Source: Dryomyza anilis (lineage: Eukaryota; Arthropoda; Insecta; Diptera; Dryomyzidae). From it: a stretch of 64,000 nt of DNA. The DNA is taken from positions 43,474,621 through 43,538,620 of the forward strand of contig OX638131.1 in assembly GCA_951804985.1 (NCBI GenBank), in the 5' to 3' direction. Of the stretch, positions 11,766 to 21,905 are shown one piece after another. Both the position numbers and the translations under genes were made by a program. Within the stretch, counting starts at the first letter, position 1, and the number at the start of each line of letters is the position of its first letter. A model generated the notes under the pieces. The model saw only the letters and a program-made list of their open reading frames with translations. It did no database searches and was not told the origin of the DNA.

Positions 11766-12365
11766 TTTGTTATAAAAAGATTACTTTGTTATAAAAAGAC
11801 AAATATCTTATCACAATAATGCTTGTACTTTTATTCATTGTGATAATAATGAAATATATATTTACCATTGATGATAATTTTTTAATTCCATAAAATATGG
11901 ATAATTTTTCTATATAAAACTAATAATATTTTATTAGTAATTTCTATGCACTATAGAATTTTTTTTTCTATCTCATTTACACTTATATAATATTTAGTTG
12001 CATCGTGTTTCCTTTACCTACAGTGATGTGAAAAAATGTAAGTGACGCCAATGCAATTATTTGATAAGTGATATTGTATACCGGGTTAATTACAAAAACA
12101 GTGTTAACTAAATGTATTTCAAACATTGATTATATGCAGAATAGAATACCATTAATTGATCATAATTATTCAGAATATTTTTTGAAAATTTTGAATCACT
12201 TTGTGTCAACCTTCTGATATTTGCTGTGGAAATTAATATGTAGCAAACTTTGTTTTATTTTTTAAATATATAATTTTTATTAAATAATATATTATTGTTA
12301 AAGTAAAAGTATGTTCTACATTTGGAAAAGAAATTATATTTTTTTACTTAGAAAATAACGTTGTT
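11766..12365. other. AT-rich spacer, nothing recognised
   Basis: Nothing that I can support apart from the 19-bp duplication next to the SINE. Confidence 0.5.
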
Positions 12366-12715
12366 GAAATTGGGGCGATTATAGCAATGTAGCGCCGAAA
12401 ACATTTATCTAATACAAAACTAAAAAGTAATGGCAAGTCTTACAGGAAAATTGCAGAAATTGTTGTATACTCTGAGACAATTAAAAAAAAATCGATTAAT
12501 TGAGTCCTAAAATTAGATGCACGAGATCAAAAATCAAAAATTTCATCTGTCACAAAAAGTTATATTTTGCGGCATGTTAAAATAAAATCGCCCGTTTCAT
12601 CCAGAGCACTGAACAAGGAGTTGAATCTTGACATGGAGAAATCTACAAATCGTAAAATTTTGAATAACGAAAAATTGTCAAGAAGTGCAAGATCCACTTA
12701 TCAAGAAATTACATT
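12366..12715 (+). pseudogene. Tc1-like transposase relic (N-terminal DNA-binding part)
   Basis: A conceptual translation across several stops reads GKSYRKIAEIVVYSETIKKK, then LDARDQKSKISSVTKSYILR, then KSPVSSRALNKELN. This follows the layout of the paired helix-turn-helix region of Tc1/mariner transposases: a 'GxSYRxIAEIVG' first domain, a 'L(T/S)xRDxRxIxRxVKxNP' linker and a 'SAPxLAxELN' second domain. The catalytic DDE part is not seen downstream. Stop codons (for example near 12500 and before the first block) and the missing catalytic part show it is dead. Clade assignment is from pattern recognition only. Confidence 0.6.
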
Positions 12716-12789
12716 GGTGTCCCTATTATTTTACACATCACTGTACATATTAAGTATATTCTCATATTCTGCATTATATCTCCACTGAG

Positions 12790-14160
12790 TAGTACATCCA
12801 TTGTTGAAACATAAATAACAATGATAATGATAAAATAAATAATCTAATAAATTTAGAATATTTAGAAAATTAAACAAATATGTAGCAGACGCCCCAAAAC
12901 TAAATTAACAACAACGAACACGAGCTGTCATCAAAAGTTGAGTCGGAGCCAAAGGTGAATCACGGGCAAAATAGTAGTCAACAAATGAGCACAGCCACAA
13001 GGACACCAGGTTGCCTCCGTAAAACATATTTAGATCACATTGATTTATTTTTTTCATAAAGTTCTTAGAGGTATATTTTAGTAGCACATTTTAAAATTCT
13101 GAAATATAAAGAAAGATCTACAAAATTTACTAAATATATTTTTTATTTTGAATATTCCAATATATGTAAACTTTAATTTTTTTCAATTCCATAAAGTATT
13201 GAAATCATTCTACTCTGCATTATATACACTTAGAAAAATATGTAAGAAAATATTGACAACTAAAAGAAACTAATTGTGTAAGATACTCTTTTTTTATTGG
13301 AAATTTGTTTGAAAAGGTCTAACATTTCGATCGCAAATGTTCTTAAAAACTATAAGTAATTGAAAAAAAAAACTGAGTATACAGCCAAAAAAGCTATGAA
13401 TTATATAGAAATAATGTATTGGATGCCCTGGTAACATTTCTTTCTCGTTTTGTAGATTAGTGTTCTTTTTTTTCGATACCGATTTCGTAAAATGTCCCGA
13501 AACAAGAAAACGCCGAGGGAATTCATCAATATTTCTATGTTCTCAAGGCACAACAGCATAACCCATTTTTGTTCGTTTAAGGAGAGTTTTTTAAAGACGT
13601 CTAGTTTTTTCGTTATTTCATATACTTATTAAGTGCTGCCAAATAGAGATGTGTGGATTAGGGTTTCGACTAATAACTTATAAACAAAAAAAAATATATA
13701 TTGGCACCAAAATTGGAGAAAATATTAAGGCAAATACACCCAGAAAAAAAATCCCTCAAATCCCATTAAAATTGGTCAATAGGACAATTATTGATTTAAT
13801 AGTATACAAAAAATAAATCTCTTCATCTCAATGACAATGTCTTGGTATTTTCTAGTATTTAAAGGTATTGTCTGACTAAAATAATAATTTTTACTATTGA
13901 CTATTTTTAATAGTAAAAAAACTATTATTTATATAGTATTTTTACAAAGAACATGTAATAACAGCATAAGTCGAGTTAAGTTGTTTTGCCTTGAGAACAG
14001 AGATTTAACTACCATGTGCGTACAATTTTACAATCGATGTAGCTACGAGAAAGTTTCTGATATCGTTTGAATTCTCCTGCATTTTGAATTTATCTTGTAA
14101 CGATATCGAAAATAATGGCATACTTACTCGACATCGATGTTTTGCCTACAGCATCGATGT
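12790..14160. other. AT-rich flank with minor repeat traces
   Basis: No gene is supported. At about 13738-13930 there is a possible diverged TIR-element end (CACCCAGAAAAAAAATCC). At 14040-14150 there is a fragment of the GATATCG-rich repeat, with ATCGATGT words. Confidence 0.4.
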
Positions 14161-14473
14161 AGCCGCGGTAGCTCTGTGGTTAGTGCGTTGGACTGCGAGC
14201 CGAAAGGTCCCCGGTTCAAGCCTGGACTGGGGCTAACAACATCTTTTCATAGAAACATTTTTCTATACCGCGCTACCTCTCGTCAGTAAATGGCAAACCT
14301 ACGAGAGTAAAACCATTGCCTATGAAAAAGCTCTCACCCGCCGTTCGGATTCGGCAATAAACTGTAGGTCCCACCACTTTGAGTACAAATATAACACGCA
14401 CAGCTCAAAATGGTGAGAGAGCTCGGCCGAAGTTCTATACTGAACTGTAGCGCCAAACTATTATTATTATTAT
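14161..14473 (+). repeat. tRNA-derived SINE, full length, with an 8-bp target duplication
   Basis: The best-preserved copy. An A-box-like TAGCTCTGTGGTTAG lies at 14169-14183 and a B-box GGTTCAAGCC at 14213-14222, about 40 nt apart as in tRNAs. The non-tRNA body follows and the end is an (ATT)n tail. ATCGATGT occurs at 14153-14160 and at 14474-14481, consistent with a target-site duplication, although the same word also occurs nearby in the host repeat. The copy is non-coding. Confidence 0.88.
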
Positions 14474-14481
14474 ATCGATGT

Positions 14482-15084
14482 TAGACATCGATTTCGAAAA
14501 AATGAAACTTAGATGTACGGAAGTCAATTTTAGCCGATGTTTTCTTCAACAAAAAAATTAATATCTTTATCTAACTTCAGATGTTTTCGTTATGGAATAT
14601 TTTAAGTAGTACTTGAACACCTTGTTTGTTGTAATGGCATTATAAAGTAGTAAGAAAAGGACGTCAATATCTCATTCAAACCATATATATGCATGCGTTA
14701 TATTAAAATTTATTAAGATCTTACAAAAATCTAATATTTTGTTTTGTGCTCCATATCCAGTTTAGTTTCAAAATTGTATGTGGAGCAAAAGTGTGTCCTT
14801 TGAAATCACGAAAACAATAAAACGAAATGAGCTAGAAAGATGGAACTTGCATATTATTCATACAATTATATAAATTAAATTCCAAACTCCATTAACTCAA
14901 AAATGGCGTAACTCAGGTGACGATATCTTTAGATAATTTAATAATAATAACAAATAAATATCTTTGTTTAGATGAATATGAAATGTTAAAAAAAATCGGA
15001 GTGTAAAAAAGTAAGTTAAAAACCAGTTGGGAAGGTTAGATCACATGGGAAATTTTAAAGTAGGTGTAATTATGATAGTTAGGA
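14482..15084. other. AT-rich spacer, nothing recognised
   Basis: Nothing that I can support. Confidence 0.5.
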
Positions 15085-15745
15085 TTATCAAAATTATAGT
15101 CGGTCTAAGCCGACTATAAATACCCTACACATATGTGTGGTTACCATTCAAAGAGATATATAGGTCACCAGGGTATACATATCCTGAAAATAACTACAAA
15201 CATTCAATCGCTGAAGAATTTCCATTCATTTGATACCCATATTTACAAATGGGTAGGTGTACCGAATTTCGATTTTTTTTTTGTGAACCACAAGTGTTTT
15301 CGCCGGAAAACATTATTATCATGTATTTGAGCATGATGTCAATATATATTTGACCAAAAAAGTTTACCTAAGCACGTATACATAAAAATTAATCTTTATA
15401 TGTTCATTTTATATGAGGTATTTGAACATAAGTGGTCGGATCATAGGTCACAATGGACCGATATCGCCAATTTTCGCACATACAGCGTAGGTATATTTGT
15501 AATCTAAGTTATAAGTTTCATTAATCTAGCTCTTCAATTTTAAAAGTAGTAGGGATTTCAACAGACAGACAGACGGACAGACAGACGGACATACAGACGG
15601 ACAGACGGACATCGCTAAGTCGACTCAGGAGGTCATGCTGATCAAGAATATATATACTTTTCCATACCGGAGATGCTTCCTTCTGGGTGTTACAAACGGC
15701 ATACCAAACTGAATATACCCTTTCACTCTTAGTGTAGGGTATAAT
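15085..15745 (-). mobile_element. TACCCTACAC element (family C), minus orientation
   Basis: It begins near ATAGTCGGTCTAAGCCGACTATAAATACCCTACAC and ends at GTAGGGTATAATT. Inside, on the minus strand, are the family landmarks: CCGGTATGGAAAAGTATATATATTCTTGATCAGCAT and a CCGTCTGTCTGTCCGT run (15561-15615). The same landmarks are in the copy at 28745-29522 and in part at 18620-18735. No intact coding frame. This type of element is widespread in fly genomes; its class is not certain to me. Confidence 0.65.
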
Positions 15746-15999
15746 TAAATCGTCTCTGAGAATTGGTTTGACGCATACGCCATTGTTTTCTTTTTTTAAT
15801 AGATTTGAACCTCGTATAAAACCAAGTACATATCGGTTATATTTTATTTTTGCATAACGATTACTGTTTCCATTAAAAAAAAAAACGAATTTAAACAGAT
15901 ATTGGTTTCGGTTCAATTAAAAAATGTTGCTAATTTTAAAATGTTTATTTTATATAATAAAATAATATTTGCAATTAATATGGACAGTGCGATTGTTTA
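15746..15999. other. AT-rich spacer, nothing recognised
   Basis: Nothing that I can support. Confidence 0.5.
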
Positions 16000-16700
16000 C
16001 GGAAAATATATTCATGACTACGAAGAATAAACAATTGCGAAATGCAACAGGAGGGTCTTAGTCGCCGACTGGCTTTCTGATGGTCGCGACAGCGGCACAT
16101 ATAAAGTGCCTCCACTGTTCGTCGACCATTCAGTCATCTTGAACTCTGACCATTTGACCCCCATTGAACCCTTTTGCAGTGTGAAAGTGTGTGTGTGTTT
16201 GTAAATATTTTTATGGCATTTCATTGTTTTTGTTGCTGTTTCTGTTGCATTGTGGTTGTTGGCGCTGCGGCTGCTGCTGCGACTGCTCTGCTGTCATTGT
16301 ATTTGTATAGTGGCCGGTATGTGCTGTCAGTGAACGCATGGCCGGAGGGACGCGCGCTGTAGTGCATTATAATGTCAAAGTAAATTCATTTCGAATGCAG
16401 TGATAGAGAGAGAGCGAGAGCACCAGCGCAAGAGCGACAGTGGGAGCAACTGTTGGCGCTCACGGTCATCGCATCATCAATGGTGGTTTTTTCGCTCTAT
16501 TTCTCCCACCGTGTTCCACTGTACTACAGAGCACCCGATAGCAGTTCATGTTGCTTTCTGTCTCTCGCCATCCCACTTGGGGTCTCTTGGCTGCCGCTCT
16601 CTCATCGCAAGTGGGGGCCGTGCGCTTTATGACAGTTCAGTTCAGTGCGGTTCATTTTTGTTGGATTTGATTTTGCTCGCTAGTACGTTCGCGAATGCGG
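16000..16700 (+). promoter_or_regulatory. Promoter-proximal GC-rich region of the SAM-domain gene
   Basis: A GC-richer block ends about 1.3 kb upstream of the start codon. Two overlapping initiator-like matches, TCAGTT at 16637-16642 and TCAGTG at 16642-16647, fit the fly Inr consensus TCAGTY. I see no convincing TATA box 25-35 nt upstream and no exact DPE. GAGAG runs near 16403-16420 could bind GAGA factor. The transcription start is inferred, not proven; a start elsewhere in 16.0-16.9 kb is equally possible. Confidence 0.4.
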
Positions 16701-17971
16701 GCTAGTGAGCGTGTATTCGGGCGATTGCGCGCATTAAGAGCATTTGACGTTTGCTCAATTTCAATAGCAACAGTTTTTATTTAATACTTTTGGAAAATTT
16801 AAGTGTATTTAATTGATTTGAACTGATCGAGAGTCGAAAGTGCGTACCGAACGGTCAGATAGATACGATTTTAGTGACGAAACAGCTGATGCCAGCTAAA
16901 AGTGACAGCGCGCGCGCATCTATCTAACTGTAGCTGTCAGATGTAAAATGTGCGCTACAACAGCAAGAACAACATAGAGATAAACTAAAAAAAAATTACA
17001 ACAACAGCCGGCACACGTGACATGAAATTTGTACATTAATCGTGTATTTTGCTTTTGCTATTTCAATATTTTTAAATATGCATTTTAAATACAGTTAAAT
17101 CAATATTAAAAATACAGAAAACAAAAACAACAACAAAAAATAACAACCAGTTCAAAATGCTAAAAAGTCACCACTACCAACAACTACATAAATTAACAAA
17201 ATAATTATAGAGAAAAAAAACAACAACAATAAATTTGCTAAAATAACACAGTTGCACAGTTTCAAATGCAAAAGGTTAAAGATACAAAATGGTCGAAGCA
17301 AAGTGTCAAAGAAAGTGCAAAATATATTGAATAAAAATATTATGAAATTGTGATCGAGTGTAAATAAAATAATAAAATATGTGCAACTATTCATGTAGAA
17401 CAAACGAGATACATACAACAGATACCAGCGACATCTAACAGATACAAAAAGTTACAAAGCAGCTGTAACTGACTGTTACCCAAATGAATCTATTGAACAC
17501 AAGTATTTCAGTTAAAAAGATTATTTACAAAATCATTGTATCTATGTATCTATGCACACAGCGGCTGTGAACATCATTGAGATACAATTGTATCTACAAC
17601 CAACTATCACTACAACTTCAACGTGTCGAACGTGTTGATTTCACCATGTATGAAGTTTGTCAAGTATGAGGCACTTCAGTGTCAACTAAAAAGTTCATAG
17701 TTATACAAACATCTTTTCGAAAAGTATCTGTGCGTTGAAAAAAACAAAAAATACTAAATAAAAATAATTATTAAATCAAAATAAGATACATCAACAAGTG
17801 CCGTTAAACCAATCAATCAAAACGTCAAAAGCGAAATCAAAAAAATTCAATAAAAATAAAAATACAAATATAAAGAAACATATAAAAAAAAAGTTCAATT
17901 GAAAAAATCCGAGCTACTTTTCACTGAAAACAATCCACTTTTCTTCAATATCGCAATAATGTTGGACAATA
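16640..17971 (+). other. 5' leader (5'UTR) of the SAM-domain gene, uORF-rich
   Basis: The interval between the GC-rich block and the start codon is A-rich with many AACAACA words, as in long fly leaders. Upstream ATGs open short frames: one near 16694 of about 30 codons, one with MPAKSDSARASI near 16890, one with MCATTARTT near 16949, and MLDNNEGN at 17959-17985, which overlaps the main ATG in another frame. Introns inside the leader cannot be excluded. Confidence 0.5.
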
Positions 17972-18026
17972 ATGAAGGAAATTGATACGGAAAGCCCAGT
18001 TGTATGGCCCGCATGGTGTTATTCCG
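17972..18026 (+). CDS. SAM-domain regulator, coding exon 1 (N-terminus)
   Basis: Encodes MKEIDTESPVVWPAWCYS plus the first base of a Gly codon, then a strong donor GTGAGT at 18027. I chose this start because the frame leaves the exon in phase 1 and joins the acceptor at 52379 in phase 1, restoring GGT (Gly19) and running on without a stop into the long exon 2. The start context (A at -3) is acceptable. The peptide is not low-complexity, unlike the rest of the protein, so it may be a conserved N-terminal motif. An overlapping uORF (17959-17985) may lower translation. An extra small exon between 18.0 and 52.4 kb cannot be ruled out. Confidence 0.7.
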
Positions 18027-18619
18027 GTGAGTTACATGCCATCTATCTGGCATCAGCATTGCTATCTATAGACCAAACCATATATATTATGATGATAGAT
18101 ACCCACTTCATTCTTTGCATGTGTATTCGTGTATTTTGTCATTACTTTTCAGTGAAAAGCAGTTATTGAAAGTTCAATTGTATTTAGTTAACACTGTTTT
18201 CATTCTGTCTGAGTATCATTTCGACACCTGTTTTCAACTTGATTTATTCTTTGTACTCAGTTTTTCAGTCTAACCTCCGCGATTTCTACATTTGCCGTCT
18301 ATAAACTGTTTTATTTTATTTTTATATTTTATCATTGTGTTATCTTTAGTAGGTATTTTTACTTGTTATTTTATGTTTCTCTAAGCTCTTCATAAATTGT
18401 GTGTGTTCTAATTGCATGTGTTGTGTACGTAAATATGTCGTGGTCCCACGAGTTCAAGTATTCATAAATAGTGCTCGAAATTGGATTTCGACGTAGGCGT
18501 TAAATTATACTTTACAGATAAATATTTTGTTGTACTACGAAAAGTAACGCTGACAATTGAAGTTATTTGAAGATGTAAATAGAATTTTCATAAGAGTTTA
18601 TTACTTACTGCTGATCAAA
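18027..18619. other. Intron 1 start, no feature recognised
   Basis: AT-rich DNA with T-rich tracts after the donor; nothing else that I can support. Confidence 0.5.
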
Positions 18620-18735
18620 AGTGACATTTATATACCTTACACCTATGAGGTACAAGGTACATTAAGTTTGTGCAGATATTGTAACGCCCCTTAGGAGGCG
18701 TGACCGGTATGGAAAAGTATATTCTGCAAAGCACT
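18620..18735 (+). mobile_element. Truncated family C element (5' end)
   Basis: Starts TATATACCTTACACCTATGAGG and carries GTAACGCCCCTTAGGAGGCG and CCGGTATGGAAAAGTATAT, matching the start of the copy at 28745. It breaks off at 18735, where LINE-derived sequence begins. Confidence 0.65.
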
Positions 18736-18739
18736 ACAA

Positions 18740-19375
18740 ATCCACGATTTGCACACATTTAGGACGATAGAAGTGTCTTTTAAGCAGAAATATTAACCAT
18801 TGGCAGAGCTTCCCAGACTAATTCAATTTAAGAGTATTGATCCATAAGAGGTTATAAACTTTGTAGATAGCACAAGACAAGGCTCAACTGATGGCGATCA
18901 CTGCACCTACTAAGTCAAAACCACACTATAATCATGTGCTGGATTCCCGGACATAGACATATAGAAGACGACATAGCCTTCTATAAGGCTATGTAGACAG
19001 ATAACCTAGCGCGGCAAAGTCATGCTCGAAACGAAGAAGAAGCATGGTCTTCGATAAACATTCCATTAGGAGTCCTAAGAAGACACATTGACATCAAAAC
19101 GAAAGAAATAATAGAATCGCTGTCTCTGGCCACAAAACAATTGAAACAATGGCTCCCAGATTGGGAATCCTCTCGCCCGACTTCTGTAGGAGATGCAAGG
19201 AAGTTGAGAAATTAGAGTCAATTGAACACATTCTATGCAAATGTCCAAACATACAAATACGCCGTTTCTAAAACATTGGGAACAGGTTCTTTGGAGAGCT
19301 GGTAGACATAGTAAATATTCCAACTGAAACTATGGTTCTTAAGAATTTCAGGTTGGTTAGATAAAAACCGTACTG
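18740..19375 (+). pseudogene. I/R1/LOA-type LINE relic: RNase H end and C-terminal Cys/His motif
   Basis: Across frameshifts and stops the + strand reads CWIPGHRHIEDDIA and DNLARQSHAR, which fit the last RNase H motifs of non-LTR retrotransposons ('PGHSGIxGNExAD.LA'). Further on it reads FCRRCKEVEKLESIEHILC followed by KCP, the CCHC-like tail found after RNase H in these elements, and ends with a stop near 19360. RT is missing, so this is a 5'-truncated dead copy. It is in opposite orientation to the LINE at 19514-20968. Confidence 0.65.
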
Positions 19376-19392
19376 AAGAACTTATGCCTCAA

Positions 19393-19513
19393 AGAACTTG
19401 TACTCAAAGTGGTGGGACCTACTGTTTAACGTCGAATCCGAACGCGGGGTGAGTGTTTTTCATTGGCGGAGTTTACTCTCGCAGGATCCCATTGTCTGCC
19501 GAGAGGTAGGTTA
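19393..19513 (-). repeat. SINE, 3' part, cut by a LINE insertion
   Basis: Minus-strand copy of the same SINE body (ACTCAAAGTGGTGGGACCTAC, CGAATCCGAAC, CTGCCGAGAGGTAG). It stops at GAGAGGTAGGTTACGG, and the missing 5' part of the same SINE resumes at 20969-21090, after the LINE. Confidence 0.75.
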
Positions 19514-20968
19514 CGGTCGCGTCGGATTCCTCACATTAACCAACTTGGTCCATAGTGTTACCACGGGTTTCTGTTTATGCGAAGATTAAAGATCGTTCAT
19601 TATGATTTTTGTCGATATCAAATGTTCCTGTCTTCAATGCGAAGTTTTTTAATTTACCCAGCTCGGTCTTCGACACTCCTTCTATGGAGTTATAGAAGGC
19701 CTGTTCAAAAAAAGGTGAGTCTGGTTCGTTCCAGTGCAGGGCAATGGCAGAATATGTGTTCTTGCGTTTCGCTCTGTTTTGCTTCATTGCAGTTTCCGCA
19801 CTATTTTTTGGATATAAGACGAAATTTCGCAGTCTGCGCCATGATATCCTATGAGACAGTGTCCTGTGTCATTCCCAGAAGTAGGCTGCATACTTTCGGT
19901 TTTGTGATATGATGAAGTCGGTCTTATTCTTTGCAAAATACCGGCCAGAATAGCTTGGTTATTTTGTTGTGAGTACTGTTAGTCCACTTACTTTGTGCTA
20001 ACGATATGGATTTGTTTTCCTGTTTAGAGTAAAATAGTTGAATTGGTGCAGCTACTTGGAGGGGTTCAGTATTGAGCTGAACTCCTTGTTTGGCAAGTTC
20101 GTCTGCCTTCTCATTTCCTTCTATATTGCAGTACCCAGAGTAACTGAACTACATTGTTTACACTGAGTACCTGAAATCATTTTCCTACTGTGTTAGATTT
20201 ATGGTGATGTTTTTTAAAGCTTTGTGTGCTGCTTGACATCATCAGATGTGGCATTCACATTTAGTGATTCTGTTGATGTAGTTCTGAGTGCTCCAGTTAT
20301 GCCCAAACACAAAAGCCGTTAGAGTTTTTCCAGCTTCTTAGTTGTGGCTATAGTGTCTAGAGCTCTCCACCAGACCAACACTCCATAAAGTAAGATAGGT
20401 CTTACTATAGAAGTGTAGATCCAGTAGGTCACTTTAGGTTCTAAACCCAACGTTGTACTGAACATTTTCTTACTCGCATAGTAGGCATTATACGCCTTTT
20501 TTATGCTATCTTCTAGATTTGGTCTACAAGTTAGTTTACTAATGAGAATAATCCCTAAAAACTTGGACCGTTTAGATAGTGGTATTACAGTGTCATTTAT
20601 TATGATGTCTGGAACCTTATATTTCCTTGTAAAAGGAACTATTTCTGTCTTTTGTGGATTTATGTTAAGCCCTTTGCTAGACGCCCACTTGCTTACGACT
20701 TTCAGGGCACTCTCAGGTAGGTCAGTCAATGCATCTAAGAATTTTTCCGTTACTACAATAACTACATCATCAGCGTACGCCACTGTTTTGGTGAATTTAC
20801 TGTGCAGGGTGTGTACAACGTGTCTACTGCCATGATCCATAATAAGGGGGACAGCACTCCTCCTTGTGGAGTACCCCTTGTCGCATATTTTTAAGTTTTT
20901 GTATGTCCCCGATTTGTTATAATGATACGACCACTGAGCATTTGATCAATCCAACTACATATGCTAGC
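19514..20968 (-). pseudogene. I/R1/LOA-type non-LTR retrotransposon, 5'-truncated, RT and RNase H
   Basis: On the minus strand the fragment begins in the RT domain (ASICSWIDQMLSGRIII), continues GTPQGGVLSPLLW and, after a frameshift near 20830, TVAYADDVVIVV, the catalytic YADD motif. A 173-codon open frame at 20319-20840 covers the RT palm and thumb (NPQKTEIVPF, FLGI, RPILLYGVLVW). Left of it follow an RNase H motif (GNEKADELAKQG near 20100) and a C-terminal HIFCHCPAL near 19740. Presence of RNase H argues for I/R1/LOA-type rather than classic Jockey elements. Frameshifts and stops make it inactive. It sits inside a SINE with a recognisable target duplication (GAGAGGTAGGTTACGG / GAGAGGCAGCTTCGG). 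Confidence 0.8.
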
Positions 20969-21090
20969 GAGAGGCAGCTTCGGATCGAAAAATGTTTTTC
21001 TATGAAAAGATGTTGACAGTCGCTGGGATCGAACCCAGGACCTATCGGGTCGTAGTCCAACGCATTAACCAATCGATCTACCGACGCTAT
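20969..21090 (-). repeat. SINE, 5' tRNA-like head
   Basis: Read on the minus strand: AGCGTCGGTAGATCGATTGG, then GCGTTGGACTACGACC and GTCCTGGGTTCGATCCCAGC. GGGTTCGATCCC is a near-ideal tRNA B-box. The head is then joined to AACATCTTTTCATAGAAAAA of the SINE body. It is not called as a functional tRNA gene because the acceptor stem does not pair and the body of the SINE follows. Confidence 0.8.
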
Positions 21091-21479
21091 TATTAACCTA
21101 ACATAAAACTAGAATATGACAAAAATTAAACAATTTTCACAAATTTACATCAAATTATATTTTTAATTTTGCCGGGAGTATTATTCAAGAATTTAAAGAT
21201 TATCGTTTTTTTATAATAGTGAAGTATCTTCTTGATTTGAATTTAAAGTAAAGTTATCATTGATTTTTACTTCAACAACGACTGGAAATCATATTTACAA
21301 TATATAAATAAACTGTACCATATTGAGATATTGCCAAGTACTGTCGACAGCAGTTCGCCGAAGTTCGATTCAAATACGACAAATATTCAATAATCGACGT
21401 TTGACTTTGACACATGCTTGAATGACTGTGGTGCCATAGTGTCATATTATTTAGGCTCGTGCATAATTTACACGTTTTG
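21091..21479. other. AT-rich intronic spacer, nothing recognised
   Basis: Nothing that I can support. Confidence 0.5.
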
Positions 21480-21905
21480 CTCATTTCAGATTCCAGACAG
21501 CAACCGCTGGAATTGTTGACGTACTTAACTCAACTCAAACCAATCCCCCCACCATCCATACTCCTTCGTCACCCTTTCAATAAGAATGCTGAACTCGAGC
21601 GTCGAGATCATTGAAAGGTGCGGAGATATTTCTGTGGATATAAATTGTTCTTGGAATAATTTTGCACTTGCTTATTTGTGATCTTAGGGGAGGAGTGTGT
21701 GTTTTTGTGTGGCTGTGTAATCAAGTAGTTTGCGCTTGCGCTAAAATTCATACGCATGCGCAGCTTTTGCGTGTCGCGGTTCATTTAGTTTGCAAGTCTT
21801 GTCGTCGATTTTGTTTTCAATTCGTCTTCATACTCGAGGTACAGAAGGTCGTAACAGATCTTCCACAAAGGCCAAAACTTAATGCTTTTTTGCGAACGAT
21901 TTGAG
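21480..21905. promoter_or_regulatory. Less AT-rich intronic island, candidate regulatory DNA
   Basis: Unique-looking sequence with a CCCCCCACC run near 21545 and a ACGCATGCGC stretch near 21753. No domain-bearing frame. The call rests on composition and absence from the repeat families of the window. Confidence 0.3.

Noticed and set aside
14161..14235. Functional tRNA gene on the + strand
   Set aside because: It is the head of a SINE that has a body, tail and target duplication.
20503..20835. 110-codon + strand frame
   Set aside because: It lies opposite the minus-strand reverse transcriptase, which has the recognisable YADD motif.
20993..21090. Functional tRNA gene on the minus strand
   Set aside because: A- and B-box words are good, but the acceptor stem does not pair and the SINE body follows.
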